NCBI GenBank assembly: GCA_963854835.1
Contig: OY978530.1
Span: 5,386,501 to 5,450,500 of the forward strand
DNA from: Megamerina dolium
Taxonomy: Eukaryota > Arthropoda > Insecta > Diptera > Megamerinidae
Reading direction: 5' to 3'
DNA: 64,000 nt
Under the pieces are notes generated by a model. The model saw only the letters and a program-made list of their open reading frames with translations, made no database searches and had not been told where the DNA came from. The position numbers and the translations under genes were made by a program. Positions 55,096-64,000 of the stretch are shown here, piece by piece (within the stretch, counting starts at the first letter, position 1; every line of letters starts with the position of its first letter).

Positions 55096-56356
55096 AGGGT
55101 TATCCATTTCGCGGTTTCAAAAGTATAGGGCTAGAATTCGACATCTGTCAAACTGAGTTGTTAAAACAATTTCTTTCTTTTTCAGTTCAAAGTCTGACAT
55201 TTGCGAAAATGGATCGCTTAACTATCGCACAACGCATTAAAATTGTAAAAACCTACTACAAAAATGGTGATTCTGCCACAGCCACATATCGTGCTTTAAG
55301 AGGAGATTATGGTTTACATAATCGTCCAACTACGCAAGCAATTGGCAAAATTGTGAAGAAATATGAAGAGACTGGATCGGTTACAGATATTGTAAGGCCT
55401 GTGCATCATCGTTTCGCTCGTACCACCGAAAATATCGCTGCTGTAAGTGAAAGTGTTGCCGAAGACCCGAATGTGTCGATTCCTCGTCGTTCTCAGGAAT
55501 TAGGACTGTCTTACGGAACATTATGGCGTATTTTGCATTTGGATCTACACCTACATCCATATAAAATCCAGCTCACACAACAACTGAAGCCAGCTGACCA
55601 TTCACAACGTCGTAGATACGTCGAATGGGTGCTTGAACAACAGGCGGTGGACGGCGACTCGGTGGGTATGTTAACAAACAAAATTGTCGTATTTGGGGTG
55701 CTGAGAATCCTCAAGTAATTGAAGAGAGGCCACTACATCCACAAAAAGTCACTGCTTGGTGCGCTCTTTGGTCCGGAGGTGTGATTGGACCTTACTTCTT
55801 CGAAAACGACGATGGAACTACTGTCACCGTCAACTCGGAGCGTTATGGTCATATGATAACCGACTTTTTTTTGCCTGCTATTGAAGAATACGACTTAGAG
55901 AATATGTGGTTTCAACAAGACGGTGCCACATGCCACACAACTCGAGCGAATATGGCTTTATTGCAAGAGAAATTTTTTGGCCGCGTAATTTCTCGTCGTG
56001 GCGATATCAAGTGGCCACCAAGATCATGCGATTTGACACCGCTTGACTTTTTTTTTGTGGGGCTACGCGAAAGACCGTGTTTATGCAGATAAACCTTTAA
56101 CTCTTGAGCACCTAAAAACCAACATTCGTCACGTTATGGCTGAGATACCGCCCAATATGTGTCAAAAAGTGGTCGAAAATTACCTGAAAAGAATCGATGC
56201 TTGCAACAATTCGCGTGGTGGTCATTTAAATGATGTAGTATTTCACACATAATGTCAACGTTCAAACTTTATAACAAAAAAGAAATATCATGATAAAAAA
56301 TATTTTATATGTGTTTTATTTACATTTACTTTTGAAACCGCAAAATGGATAACCCT
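55096..56356 (+). mobile_element. IS630/Tc1/mariner-group element with 29-bp TIRs
   Basis: 55096-55124 and 56328-56356 are inverted repeats (AGGGTTATCCATTTCGCGG and, inverted, AGGGTTATCCATTTTGCGG) with a single mismatch by eye. They bound a transposase pseudogene. At 1.26 kb it is a typical size for the group. Confidence 0.9.
55209..56252 (+). pseudogene. IS630/Tc1/mariner-group transposase, nearly complete
   Basis: The start is ATG 55209 (MDRLTIAQRIKIVKTYYKNG); upstream codons do not resemble the family. The N-terminal domain is DUF4817-like helix-turn-helix, followed by a second one (SIPRRSQELGLSYGTLWRIL, HPYKIQLTQQLKPADH). After EWVLEQQAVDGD a short deletion near 55655 removes the block with the first catalytic Asp and shifts the frame to NKQNCRIWGAENPQVIEER. 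WFQQDGATCHTTRANMALL has the second Asp and SCDLTPLDFF the third. One extra T in the 9-T run near 56046 shifts the frame again, after which WGYAKDRVYADKPLTLEH runs to the stop at 56252. Only two lesions. Confidence 0.9.
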
Positions 56357-56769
56357 TTATTTAGTTGTACTTCTATATGAATATATACGATATATGTTTA
56401 ATTGGTATTTACTATTTATTTATTAGATATTAATCTATCGTCTGAATTGAGTTGTATTTATTTATTGGGGATTATTGGCGGTGTTAATTGGCATTTGTAA
56501 ATAATTTTGGGGTATATATGAATGCATTTCTAAATAAGATGAGTGTTCTTCTGCTTTACATTTGGATAAGCATACGAGTACATGTATATGAAAGGGTTTT
56601 ATAATAATATTCACATGAATGCGTGATTCATAAGATAGCAGAAAGTCATATGTCATGACTTCAAGTTGAACGAAAATATGAAACATATGAGCATCTCATA
56701 ATATTGCTGTCATATTGTATTTCGATACTTAATTGAATTGCATATTTGCACAGAGCATTACCTTCGCGG
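56357..56769. other. No recognisable gene
   Basis: AT-rich spacer with nothing recognised between the transposase element and the mariner fragment. Confidence 0.5.
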
Positions 56770-57330
56770 CATGGATATTCGGCTTTGACGTTGATTTAGC
56801 TGGTTGGCCGGGTTTCACATAATTTTTTGCGCTTGGGGTTGTCATAATGGATCCATTTTTCATCACCAGTAACAATCCGATGCAAAAATGACTTCTTTTT
56901 GTGGCATTTCAGTAGCATTTTGGACATGCAAAATCGCCTTTCAACGTCTCTCGGCTTCAGTTCATGTGGCACCCAATTTCCTTGCTTTTGAATGTATTCG
57001 GCTGCTTTTAAACGTTTTGAAATGGCTGCTTGAGTGACGCCCAAAGATTCTGCAAGCTCTCCTTGTTTTTGGCAACAATCTTCATCGAGTAATTCTTCCA
57101 CTTCTTCATCTTCAAACTTTTTTGGGCACCCAGGACGTTCTTCGTCTTCGAAGTCAAAATTACCACTTTTAAATCGTGAAAACCACAACGTTCGCTCAGC
57201 TAGAGAATGTTCACCATAAACTTCCACCAAAATACGATGACTTTCGGCAGCAGTTTTCTTCATATTAAAGTAATGAAGAAGAACTCCCCGCAAAAACACT
57301 TTTTCGGGCACAAAGTTCGACGTATTTGAG
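56770..57330 (-). pseudogene. Mariner transposase N-terminal half
   Basis: 171 open codons on the minus strand: HYFNMKKTAAESHRILVEVY, FSRFKSGNFDFEDEERPGCP (first helix-turn-helix), LAESLGVTQAAISKRLKAAE (second), NWVPHELKPRDVERR and the first catalytic Asp block SFLHRIVTGDEKWIHYDNPK. The frame stops after CETRPTS and the mariner sequence ends near 56770; the other two Asp residues and the 3' TIR are missing. The sequence is closest in style to the mauritiana-type mariners and belongs to a different lineage from the one at 33134-34929. Confidence 0.85.
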
Positions 57331-57489
57331 TGAAAAAAATTATTGTTGTTTACGCTTCAAATGAATGACATATACAGAGAAAGACGCACAGTGACAGTAG
57401 CTTTTCAACGGATGTTCGAAATATTGGAACGATGGAATAATAATCAAGTTACGCCATCTCTTAGCAAACTGCACGAATTAAGGAAGCCT

Positions 57490-57545
57490 CGTAAGGATCG
57501 CAGAATTTTACAATTGCTTACAAGCTAACATTTCACAACTTAGAA
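57490..57545. repeat. Short LTR-like fragment
   Basis: AAGGATCGCAGAATTTTACAATTGCTTACAAGCTA resembles part of LTR copy A near 43852-43890. It is too short to assign firmly. Confidence 0.5.
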
Positions 57546-58165
57546 CAAAAATCAAATCTTAGACTATTGTAGTGGTGGTTTATATATAATTCTTAGAACG
57601 CTCACTTTTTGCAACACGTTTTAACCCTCCAAGAAGTTAAACTCAACCCTTAGAGGAGGGTAAACGATTGAATGATGCGAAGTGTTATACACTGATAAGG
57701 TCGCTGTCTCCAACTAGAACCTCTAGCCTCTCCTCATAAATTTTCTGCTATCGCCTGCATGTGGTGCCCCCTGCTAATCCTAGCAACCTTACATGAGATT
57801 GGGTAACTAACACCAGTGGATTGTCTGGTAGGACACACGAGAGTTAGAACCGTTACTTCAGCAACGGATGGAGCGAGTAAACACTCTTAGTATAAAAATC
57901 TCCCTAACCCAGGGTGTTACCCGTGCCCAGTGGGTGAGTTTGGCAGCCAGGGGATTCCGTTAGACTGTCTTTGCACGGAGCTATCCTGATACCAGGCCGC
58001 CTCAGGATGTAACTGTGGCCTTGCCATGGTATGGGGTGCTGCCATGGTTGTCCGGAGATTTCCCAGATTATCGTTTTTGGTCGTCGCATATGGTGGCTTG
58101 TCACTGTATGCAGCACTGCCTTCGCTGAGAGCTGGTGGAGCAGACGACCGTACGAAACAATTGGC
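57546..58165 (+). other. Probable 5' UTR of non-LTR element C
   Basis: No ORF of note. This GC-richer stretch leads into the ORF1 start at 58166 and may be the element's leader and internal promoter; its left limit is not visible. Confidence 0.4.
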
Positions 58166-58940
58166 ATGCCAAATAAAAACAATAAAAATTCGGATACCGT
58201 GACGGGCGGACGGAAGGGGTTGGGTACCACCTCTCAGAAGTATCTCTTGGCTTCAAGCCAGGAGACGGTTACTAGTGAAGCTGAGGGTCACAGCCCATTA
58301 GTAAACAATCAACCAGAAAAGCCGCTGGGGCCAAGGGGCCTAAGCATAAACCAAAACAACCATCCTTGCATAAGCACTACCAACGGGCTCTGCACATCCT
58401 CGGTAGGATAAGCAAAAACGAGGCCGCTGGTACTGTTCGTTCAAAGAATGAGGCCGACAAAGTCAGATATGGGAAGGTGGTCCAAGAATACAAGAAGTAC
58501 TTGGCCAAAAAACCAAGGGCAAACGAGGCAACAAAGCGGAATCGGTCTTATGACGAATCCGGGGATGCGCCCAAAAAAAGCAGAATGGCCGACGGAACTA
58601 GTGGTGCTGTCCGTCCTCCAAAAACTGCTCCAAAAGCTACAACGTAGCTACAATGAGATAGCACGTGATCATCTGCAGATCGAGTTGGTGGATGAAACTA
58701 CTGGCCACTGGAAACCTGTGCTGGACAAGTGGGGCGAAATCGAGGCACGGCTGTCTTGAATCGTCGTAAGCTGAAAATAAATATATTTAAATAAATTTTT
58801 TATAGTTTGGCATACGGTATGCCAAACTAAAAATATTCCGTTCTGCGAACCCGGAGGGAGAGCAGGAGGATATAGCCGAGGGCGCCGTAAAGCTGTTAGA
58901 AGGGGTACAGCTGGAAGACGTCACCGAAACAAATGACGTT
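58166..58940 (+). pseudogene. ORF1 of non-LTR element C, frameshifted
   Basis: Starts MPNKNNKNSDTVTGGRKGLG and stops near 58409. Coding continues in another frame with KHYQRALHILGRISKNEAAG and KYLAKKPRANEATKRNRSYD (to 58647), then in a third with SYNEIARDHLQIELVDETTG and HWKPVLDKWGEIEARLS (to 58759). The last block resembles the globular part of Gag-like ORF1 proteins in this non-LTR group. A further stretch near 58855-58940 (GEQEDIAEGAVKLLEGVQLE) is the probable C-terminus. Confidence 0.65.
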
Positions 58941-58959
58941 TAACCATGGTCATCACTTC

Positions 58960-61900
58960 CAGCACTCTGGGGCTGCTACGGATAATCTTGCCGTCGTCCT
59001 GGTGGAGGAGAGAGCAAAGTGCTTCCAGAGAAAAACTACAACGCACTCTATAAACGGATCCAAGGTAGGCCTAGATCATGTAAAAAAAAAAAAAATAAAT
59101 ATGTGGCACTTAAAGCCCCCAAGGGCTCATTGGCCGAGCTTCTCTTCAATTACAATTGTGCGTGTTAAATTTTAGACAGTATTAGAAGGGACCTACTTAT
59201 TTTAGCCGGTTCCGAACGGCAGAACCCTTGCGACATTACTTTTTCTGAGCTTTGGCACAGAGTTCTTTTAGAAGCTTTTCATGGCAAGTTGTTACTGTCG
59301 GAAGAATTGCCAATTGCTTGCCGACAGGTGGGTACCGTTCGAAAGAATCTTATCGATATTAAATTTATTATGCATGAGCCGGGGATTGAACCACGACCTA
59401 CAGATCAGAAGGCCAACACACTAACCACTGAGCCACGGCACGGCACGGCCTAGATCATGTATTATAGTAAAAAAACACCTAAATATTTTTTTAACCCCAT
59501 TGTACAGTTCACAGGATGTAACGGTTGCTGACCTAGTAGCTGACGGTGTCACACTAGGTGTCTCATCAGTATATATGGCACATGAAAAACCTGCTCCGCC
59601 TGAAGAGGTTAGCCAACTCCGAGATTAATGAACGAGCTGAGTCTTTGCTTAATTCTTTAATAAACACAAACTTAGTAGTATGCAACAGAGGTGACACCCC
59701 CACTTCCACCTTTCCAAGCTCGGAGCAGTATGATGGATGGGCGGAAGTGTTGGATGGCACTTTATTATCAGAAAGCGATGTGATAGGGGTTAAAAATTAG
59801 AGAGTCTCTAGCGAAAACTCCTTCTCGGATCATAGCTGAATACTCTACGATTTGGATCTTAAGGTAGACCCACCCTTGCCACACCGCAATCCCAATAGAA
59901 CTAACTGGGCGAGGTTTGAAAATTTAGTTAGAAATAGAATAAAAGCGGCTCCCATTCATAGAATAACATCCATTGATTCACTAAACAGTAGGGTCGAAAC
60001 ATTGGAAAAATCTTTCGATAAGGCCTTTAAAATGTCACGCTCACTAAAATATAGCAAAAAAAACCTTCCCCCCTTAGTGGAGCCAGGAACTCTCTGAACT
60101 AAGGAAAAAAGCAAGAGCAGATTACAACATCAGCTACTCCACTGGAAATTGGCAATTATACAAAGAAAGACGACGGCCGTACAAGAAAGGTGCGCCAAAA
60201 AGGAGGGCTGGAGAGAATTCTACACCTCCATTGAATCTACAAAGATTCAGCGAGACTGAGCCGTATTTTATCCAAAGACCATTCGAGTGCTTCTTGGATT
60301 ATGAAGCAAGATGGAACTTGGGCTGAAACGGCAGCAGAATTCTTAGAATTACTCATAAACACTCATTTTCTGGGATGCAGTCAATACGAAAGCTGAAGTA
60401 GTATGACCGGGCGGCGCTCTTACGAGTCCCTGCATCTCTCAAATGAGATAGTAACGAACGAAAAAATTACATTGGCAATTAAAAGTTTTTCACCATTGAA
60501 GTCACTAGGTCCGGATGGAATCCTGCCCAATAAGTTGCCGGTAACATTGGACTGTGCGCTCCCGTGTCTGGTGTAAGTCTTCAAAGCGTGTCTGAACCTG
60601 AAATATATACCTACTAGCTGGAGGCTCGTAAAGGTGGTTATCATACGAAAAGTTGGCAAGAGAGGACACGAATCAGCGAAGGATTTCAAACCCATCAGTC
60701 TAACCTCTTTGGTATTAAAGATGTTTCAAAGACTTCTGGATATATATACTTAAGAAATTCTATGGAGAATTTCGTTATATCCACTGCCCAACATGCATAC
60801 CGAAAGGGGAAGTCGATAGAAATGGTTCTCCATGAGGTAGTGCCTCTACCTTCTTGGACATAGAGTGTGCATTCAACAATGTTAGCACAGAATCCATCAA
60901 ACGGTCGTGGATGGACATAGGAGTGGACAACTGTGTTACAGATTGGATCATTTCTATGCTAGTGACTAGAGTCGTAAGTGCTGACATGGGCAATATCTCA
61001 AAGGACGCAAAGGGCGTTATACGAGCTCAGCTCTTGAGCTATCAGGTGTGGTCTAAGGTTGAATCCGGATAAAACTGTACTGATGCTTTTCACCAACAGA
61101 ATCAAAATACCCAAATTTGACTTGCCTAAATTAAACCATCAAAACTTAACTCTTTCCTCCAGTGCTATATACTTATGGGTTATTTTGGACTCCAAACATA
61201 GCTGGAGGTTAGATACTGAAAACCAGGTAAAGAAGACAAAAGCAATATGCGTCTGACAGGACAGACTACATAATCCCGAAGATGAATTTCAATAGAAACT
61301 TCACAACAGTTTTTCCTTCGAGGAAGGATTGGACTAAGGGATGTCTGTTAAACAGCTTCGACACCACAATCTACAAGGACGGCTCCAAAATGGATTGTGG
61401 ATAGGGGCAGGAATATATTCCGAGAGAAGTGGATTAGTCTGTGCGCCTCCTTAACCTGTCTAGCATGTTCCAAGTGAAAGTGTTTGCAGTCGGGGAAGCT
61501 TGTAGGATACTAATCGCAGACTTCAGATTCAAGCTCAACATAGCTATGCTATTGGACAGCCAAGCTGCAATTCAGGCCTTGAACTCAGCAGTCATATCCT
61601 CCTTCCTAGTAAAACAAAGTAGAAGGAGTCTCAATACACTCAGCGAACTGCACAATGTTTCATTGATCTGTGTTCCGGGATACCGGAACATAGAAGGAAA
61701 CGAAAAAGCCGATGAACTGGCAAGAAGCAGATCTTCCATGCAAGAGGCTCTTGCAGAACCGGTGTTCATACCGCTGAGTGTGGCTATCAATATAAAATAT
61801 CTACAAATATCGGTGGAAAAGTCTCACGAAGTGTAAGACTAGTAGGTCACTATGCTCTAGATACAATCCTACTAACACTACTGATAAACAGGAACAGAAA

Positions 61901-62171
61901 ATACGTGTCTAGACTGACGGCAGTCATTACTGGCTTCTGGCTCATCGGAGAACAGGCGGCCAAAATGGGGATATGCCATAACGATTTCTGTGACAGTTGT
62001 ATCCAAGTAGAAGAAAAGGAAATGGTCTTCTACTTCTTTTGTAAATGCCCTGCCCTTTGGAAGCAGAGAATAAACACCTTAGGTAAACCACTCTTCAATA
62101 ACATTGAGGAGTTGGCGAAAATAAATATCAGCGACCTTCTAAGGTTTCTAAACAGTACGAACTGGATTTAA
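58960..62171 (+). pseudogene. ORF2 of non-LTR element C, missing the RT catalytic box
   Basis: Endonuclease pieces: DVTVADLVADGVTLGVSSVY (after the SINE), ESLLNSLINTNLVVCNRGDT and NSFSDHS. RT pieces: ITLAIKSFSPLKSLGPDGIL-like residues and FLDIECAFNNVSTESIKRSW. The frame then jumps near 61045 from DAKGVIRAQLL straight to LNPDKTVLMLFTN-type sequence, so the YADD box is deleted. RNase H (61340-61840): IYKDGSKMDCG, GEACRILIADF, LLDSQAAIQALNS, NEKADELARS. The C-terminus is FCDSCIQVEEKEMVFYFFCK to NSTNWI (62168). Many stops and shifts. Confidence 0.85.
59083..59446 (-). mobile_element. tRNA-derived SINE, copy 6, with 15-bp target duplication
   Basis: GGCCTAGATCATGTA flanks it exactly (59068-59082 and 59447-59461). 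Head: A box region on the minus strand reads TGGCTCAGTGG; B box GGTTCAATCCC; tail CACATATTTATTTTTTTTTT. A small GCACG repeat at the head end may be added sequence. The host is the endonuclease region of non-LTR element C. Confidence 0.95.
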
Positions 62172-62529
62172 CTGTGCTGCCCACACAAACAACATTACGA
62201 ACAGTTCGAAGCGAGGATGTGGTAACAAAACGGTGCGTAAGCGCTATCTGGACTCATGTATGAATCACCACTTCAACCAACCAATAAACCAACCCTCAGA
62301 AAATCGAGAACATCTTAAAATTAAAATTGCCTCTCTTTCCCTAAAAAAATTTAAGCATTTTTATGTGCCAATAGGTACTATCACAAATTCATTAAAGATT
62401 ACGCAAAAGTATCGCAGCCAAGTACCTAAAGAAAGGAGCAAGAATAAACGCAAAGGACCATAATTACATTAACACTTTGAATGAAACACAAGAATGTATT
62501 TAAGCGGACGCCATCTTAAAATACCTGGC

Positions 62530-62720
62530 CTTAACAAAACATTTAAAAAGTATCGTATGCTGTGATATTGCAGCAAGATAAACATCCAGGCTACTACGCC
62601 AGCAGAACACTAAATGACCACGAACGAACTTACTCTACAGCAGAAGAAAAACTCATGGCCACAGTCTGAGCCACTAACTATTTCAGGCCGTACTTATATG
62701 GTAACAAGGTCAGCGAAAAT
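62530..62720 (+). pseudogene. Gypsy RNase H scrap
   Basis: The plus strand reads AVILQQDKHPGYYASRTLND, HERTYSTAEEKLMATV (stop) and ATNYFRPYLYGNKV, the middle of a Ty3/gypsy RNase H domain. Neighbouring sequence is unrecognised, and it is not part of the other two gypsy families by eye. Confidence 0.78.
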
Positions 62721-63084
62721 CCTTCACTGAACTCGCTTCGATGGAGCCGACTGGTAATAGATACCACAGTTTAGCCTGTACGATGTCAAGCGGTATCTAG
62801 CTAAGATAAAGGTGAGTTGGTGGGTGTCAACAGTACAGCATCCGGCAATGTACTCTTTTCATGGTCGGCGGTAAGGGCCTAAAAAAGGTGTTACGTTATT
62901 CACGTTGCATAAAGGGCCTAGGGGCCCCTTTTTCAAATAGTCCAGTCTCTAACTTTCTCCGTAATAAGTATCCTTACCTGCGTATTATTAATTTCCGTGC
63001 AGGTTGACCGTTATTTCAACAATAACAATAATGGGAACAAAATTCATTGTATCAAATATTTATTTTACACAGATTTAGATCCGA
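62721..63084. other. No recognisable gene
   Basis: Includes the GC-rich AAAGGGCCTAGGGGCCCC near 62915-62932; otherwise nothing recognised. Confidence 0.45.
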
Positions 63085-64000
63085 AAAATATGCGGGTTTC
63101 AGCGGTGGTAACGGGTGTAACGGCGGGAAATAAGGCTTCAGCAGAGGTCGAGCTGTTAGCTGCACCAATTGTTGCTTTGGAATTCAAAGGGAAAAGTCTG
63201 CAATGACGGACAGCACTGCCTAATGCAAAGGGGTGCTGATAGCCACGGCGGACAGAGTAGTGGAGGAGGTGGCAGAAAATAAGGTTTCTAAAAAAACTGA
63301 GCCTTTAATCACTCCAAAACTAGGTGACGCATCTGACATAGTGAAAGGGACGGCTCTTGAATGAATAAACAGGCGGCTGCGACGTTTGCGGATAAAACTA
63401 GCGATGTCACCAAATCGGCATGGAGTCCAGTTTGGAAGCAGCGCAAGACATAGGCCAAGACATCTGATTGTGCAGACGAAAAAGCTCCTCACGGGGTGGA
63501 ATCGTCAACTGCATTAGCTATAAGCGAAGACAACGGAGCCAAAGCTAAGCGGATTCAGTTAAAAAACGGGAGAAGCAGAAGCGAAAAAGGTAACGAAAAA
63601 AGCCGGCGGAGAAGACCATTGAGCAGAGCTCAGGACAACTCAATGGAGTTCTGCAAGATTAGTCGACTTTGGAGATGGAGGACTCTAGGAAGAGATCAGG
63701 GGCAATAGCTTTGGAGCCACTTTGAAGAATTCAACACCTGAAGAGGCTCATTCGAAAACGACGGAAAGGCCAGTTGAGGTGGACGCTAGGAAGGGTGGAC
63801 AACCTTCCCCCGAGGATGTTGATAATCCTTCCAGGCAGACACCGAACAGGGCAAGTGCTCGGGGAGATAGACGGTGAGTTATAAAGGCTGTTATTCGCTC
63901 CAAACGAGGCTTAAAGCTCAAGCCTAGCGCGGATAGGGTAGCTTTGGAGACGGCGGGGTAGGAAAAACCAACATCGGAGAGTGATGACCGGGTTGGACAA
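63085..64000 (+). pseudogene. I/LOA-type ORF1, second copy of element B family, cut by window end
   Basis: Aligns with 44566-45440. Shared blocks include GACGGACAGCACTGCC-type DNA, an ERIQLKK-like basic region (63560) and the segment near 63740-63960 (CCAGTTGAGGTGGACGCTAG). Stops and frameshifts are frequent, so it is clearly older than the copy in element B. Its 5' side shows a few extra codons (MRVSAVVTGVTAG) before the part that aligns. Confidence 0.8.

Larger units (their letters stand above)
58166..62310 (+). mobile_element. I/LOA-type non-LTR retrotransposon C, degenerate, with SINE inside
   Basis: Plus-strand ORF1 remnants (58166-58940), ORF2 remnants (about 58960-62168) and a 3' end rich in AACCAACCAATAAACCAACC (about 62276-62300). 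The same 3' part is at 5641-6815 on the other strand. A SINE interrupts the endonuclease region at 59083-59446. It differs from element B in all domains. Confidence 0.85.

Noticed and set aside
54954..55208. N-terminal extension of the transposase ORF
   Set aside because: These codons span the left TIR and do not resemble the family. The methionine at 55209 begins the recognisable domain.

Overview
This window looks like a stretch of insect (probably true fly) genome made almost entirely of transposable elements (TEs) layered on each other. Evidence: retrotransposon primer-binding sites complementary to animal tRNA-Leu and tRNA-Ser 3' ends, TATA/AATAAA signals inside LTRs, a short GT-AG intron, tRNA-derived SINEs with target-site duplications, (AT)n microsatellites, and insect-type TE families. 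No rRNA, tRNA or bacterial-style gene is present. No intact host gene is visible; the only trace is a decayed piece resembling Mediator subunit 9 (about 24.9-25.2 kb, minus). The fly assignment is inference.

Layout. 0-3.85 kb: a very young Ty3/gypsy-type element with apparently identical LTRs. Its single 970-codon ORF fuses a SAP-domain Gag directly to a full integrase; protease, reverse transcriptase and RNase H are absent. 4.99-7.0 kb: an IS630/Tc1/mariner-group transposase pseudogene split by a minus-strand non-LTR fragment. 7.9-9.53 kb: long inverted repeats around an RTE-like fragment. 10.5-11.6 kb: a 0.97-kb near-perfect foldback palindrome. 12.18-13.84 kb: an almost intact DDE-transposase-like gene (minus) with a 70-nt intron and one in-frame TAG. 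14.69-15.4 kb: a MITE inside an older repeat. 17.04-17.74 kb: a Jockey-like remnant. 17.75-23.52 kb: an older, complete-layout but inactivated relative of the first gypsy element.

26.55-31.07 kb: a nearly full-length R1-clade non-LTR element (minus) with ORF1 and ORF2 overlapping as ATGA. 31.19-31.58 kb: a small element with 33-bp terminal inverted repeats enclosing a copy of BEL/Pao sequence also found at 36.23 kb. 33.13-34.93 kb: a mariner carrying two nested SINEs. 36.2-40.1 kb: BEL/Pao pol interrupted by an RTE-like element. 41.6-42.4 kb: diverged tandem repeats. 43.6-53.6 kb: two direct ~950-bp minus-strand LTRs 9 kb apart, bracketing an I/LOA-type non-LTR element (plus) and a gypsy element (minus) lacking its RNase H and integrase. 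55.1-56.4 kb: a second transposase element with terminal inverted repeats. 56.8-57.3 kb: a mariner 5' half. 58.2-62.3 kb: a second I/LOA-type element with a SINE in it. 62.5-62.7 kb: a gypsy RNase H scrap. 63.1-64 kb: another I/LOA-type ORF1.

The genes do not form a pathway; the relationships are parasitic and chronological. The autonomous-type elements (gypsy, R1, I/LOA, RTE, mariner) are broken. Several non-autonomous ones (the Gag-integrase element, SINEs, the MITE, the foldback) show recent or clearly bounded insertions. The best candidates for something new are the Gag-integrase element with a SAP domain, the intron-bearing DDE-like gene, the TIR element that captured BEL sequence, and the tRNA-derived SINE with a T-rich tail. 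All family names come from motif recognition by eye, not from database searches.
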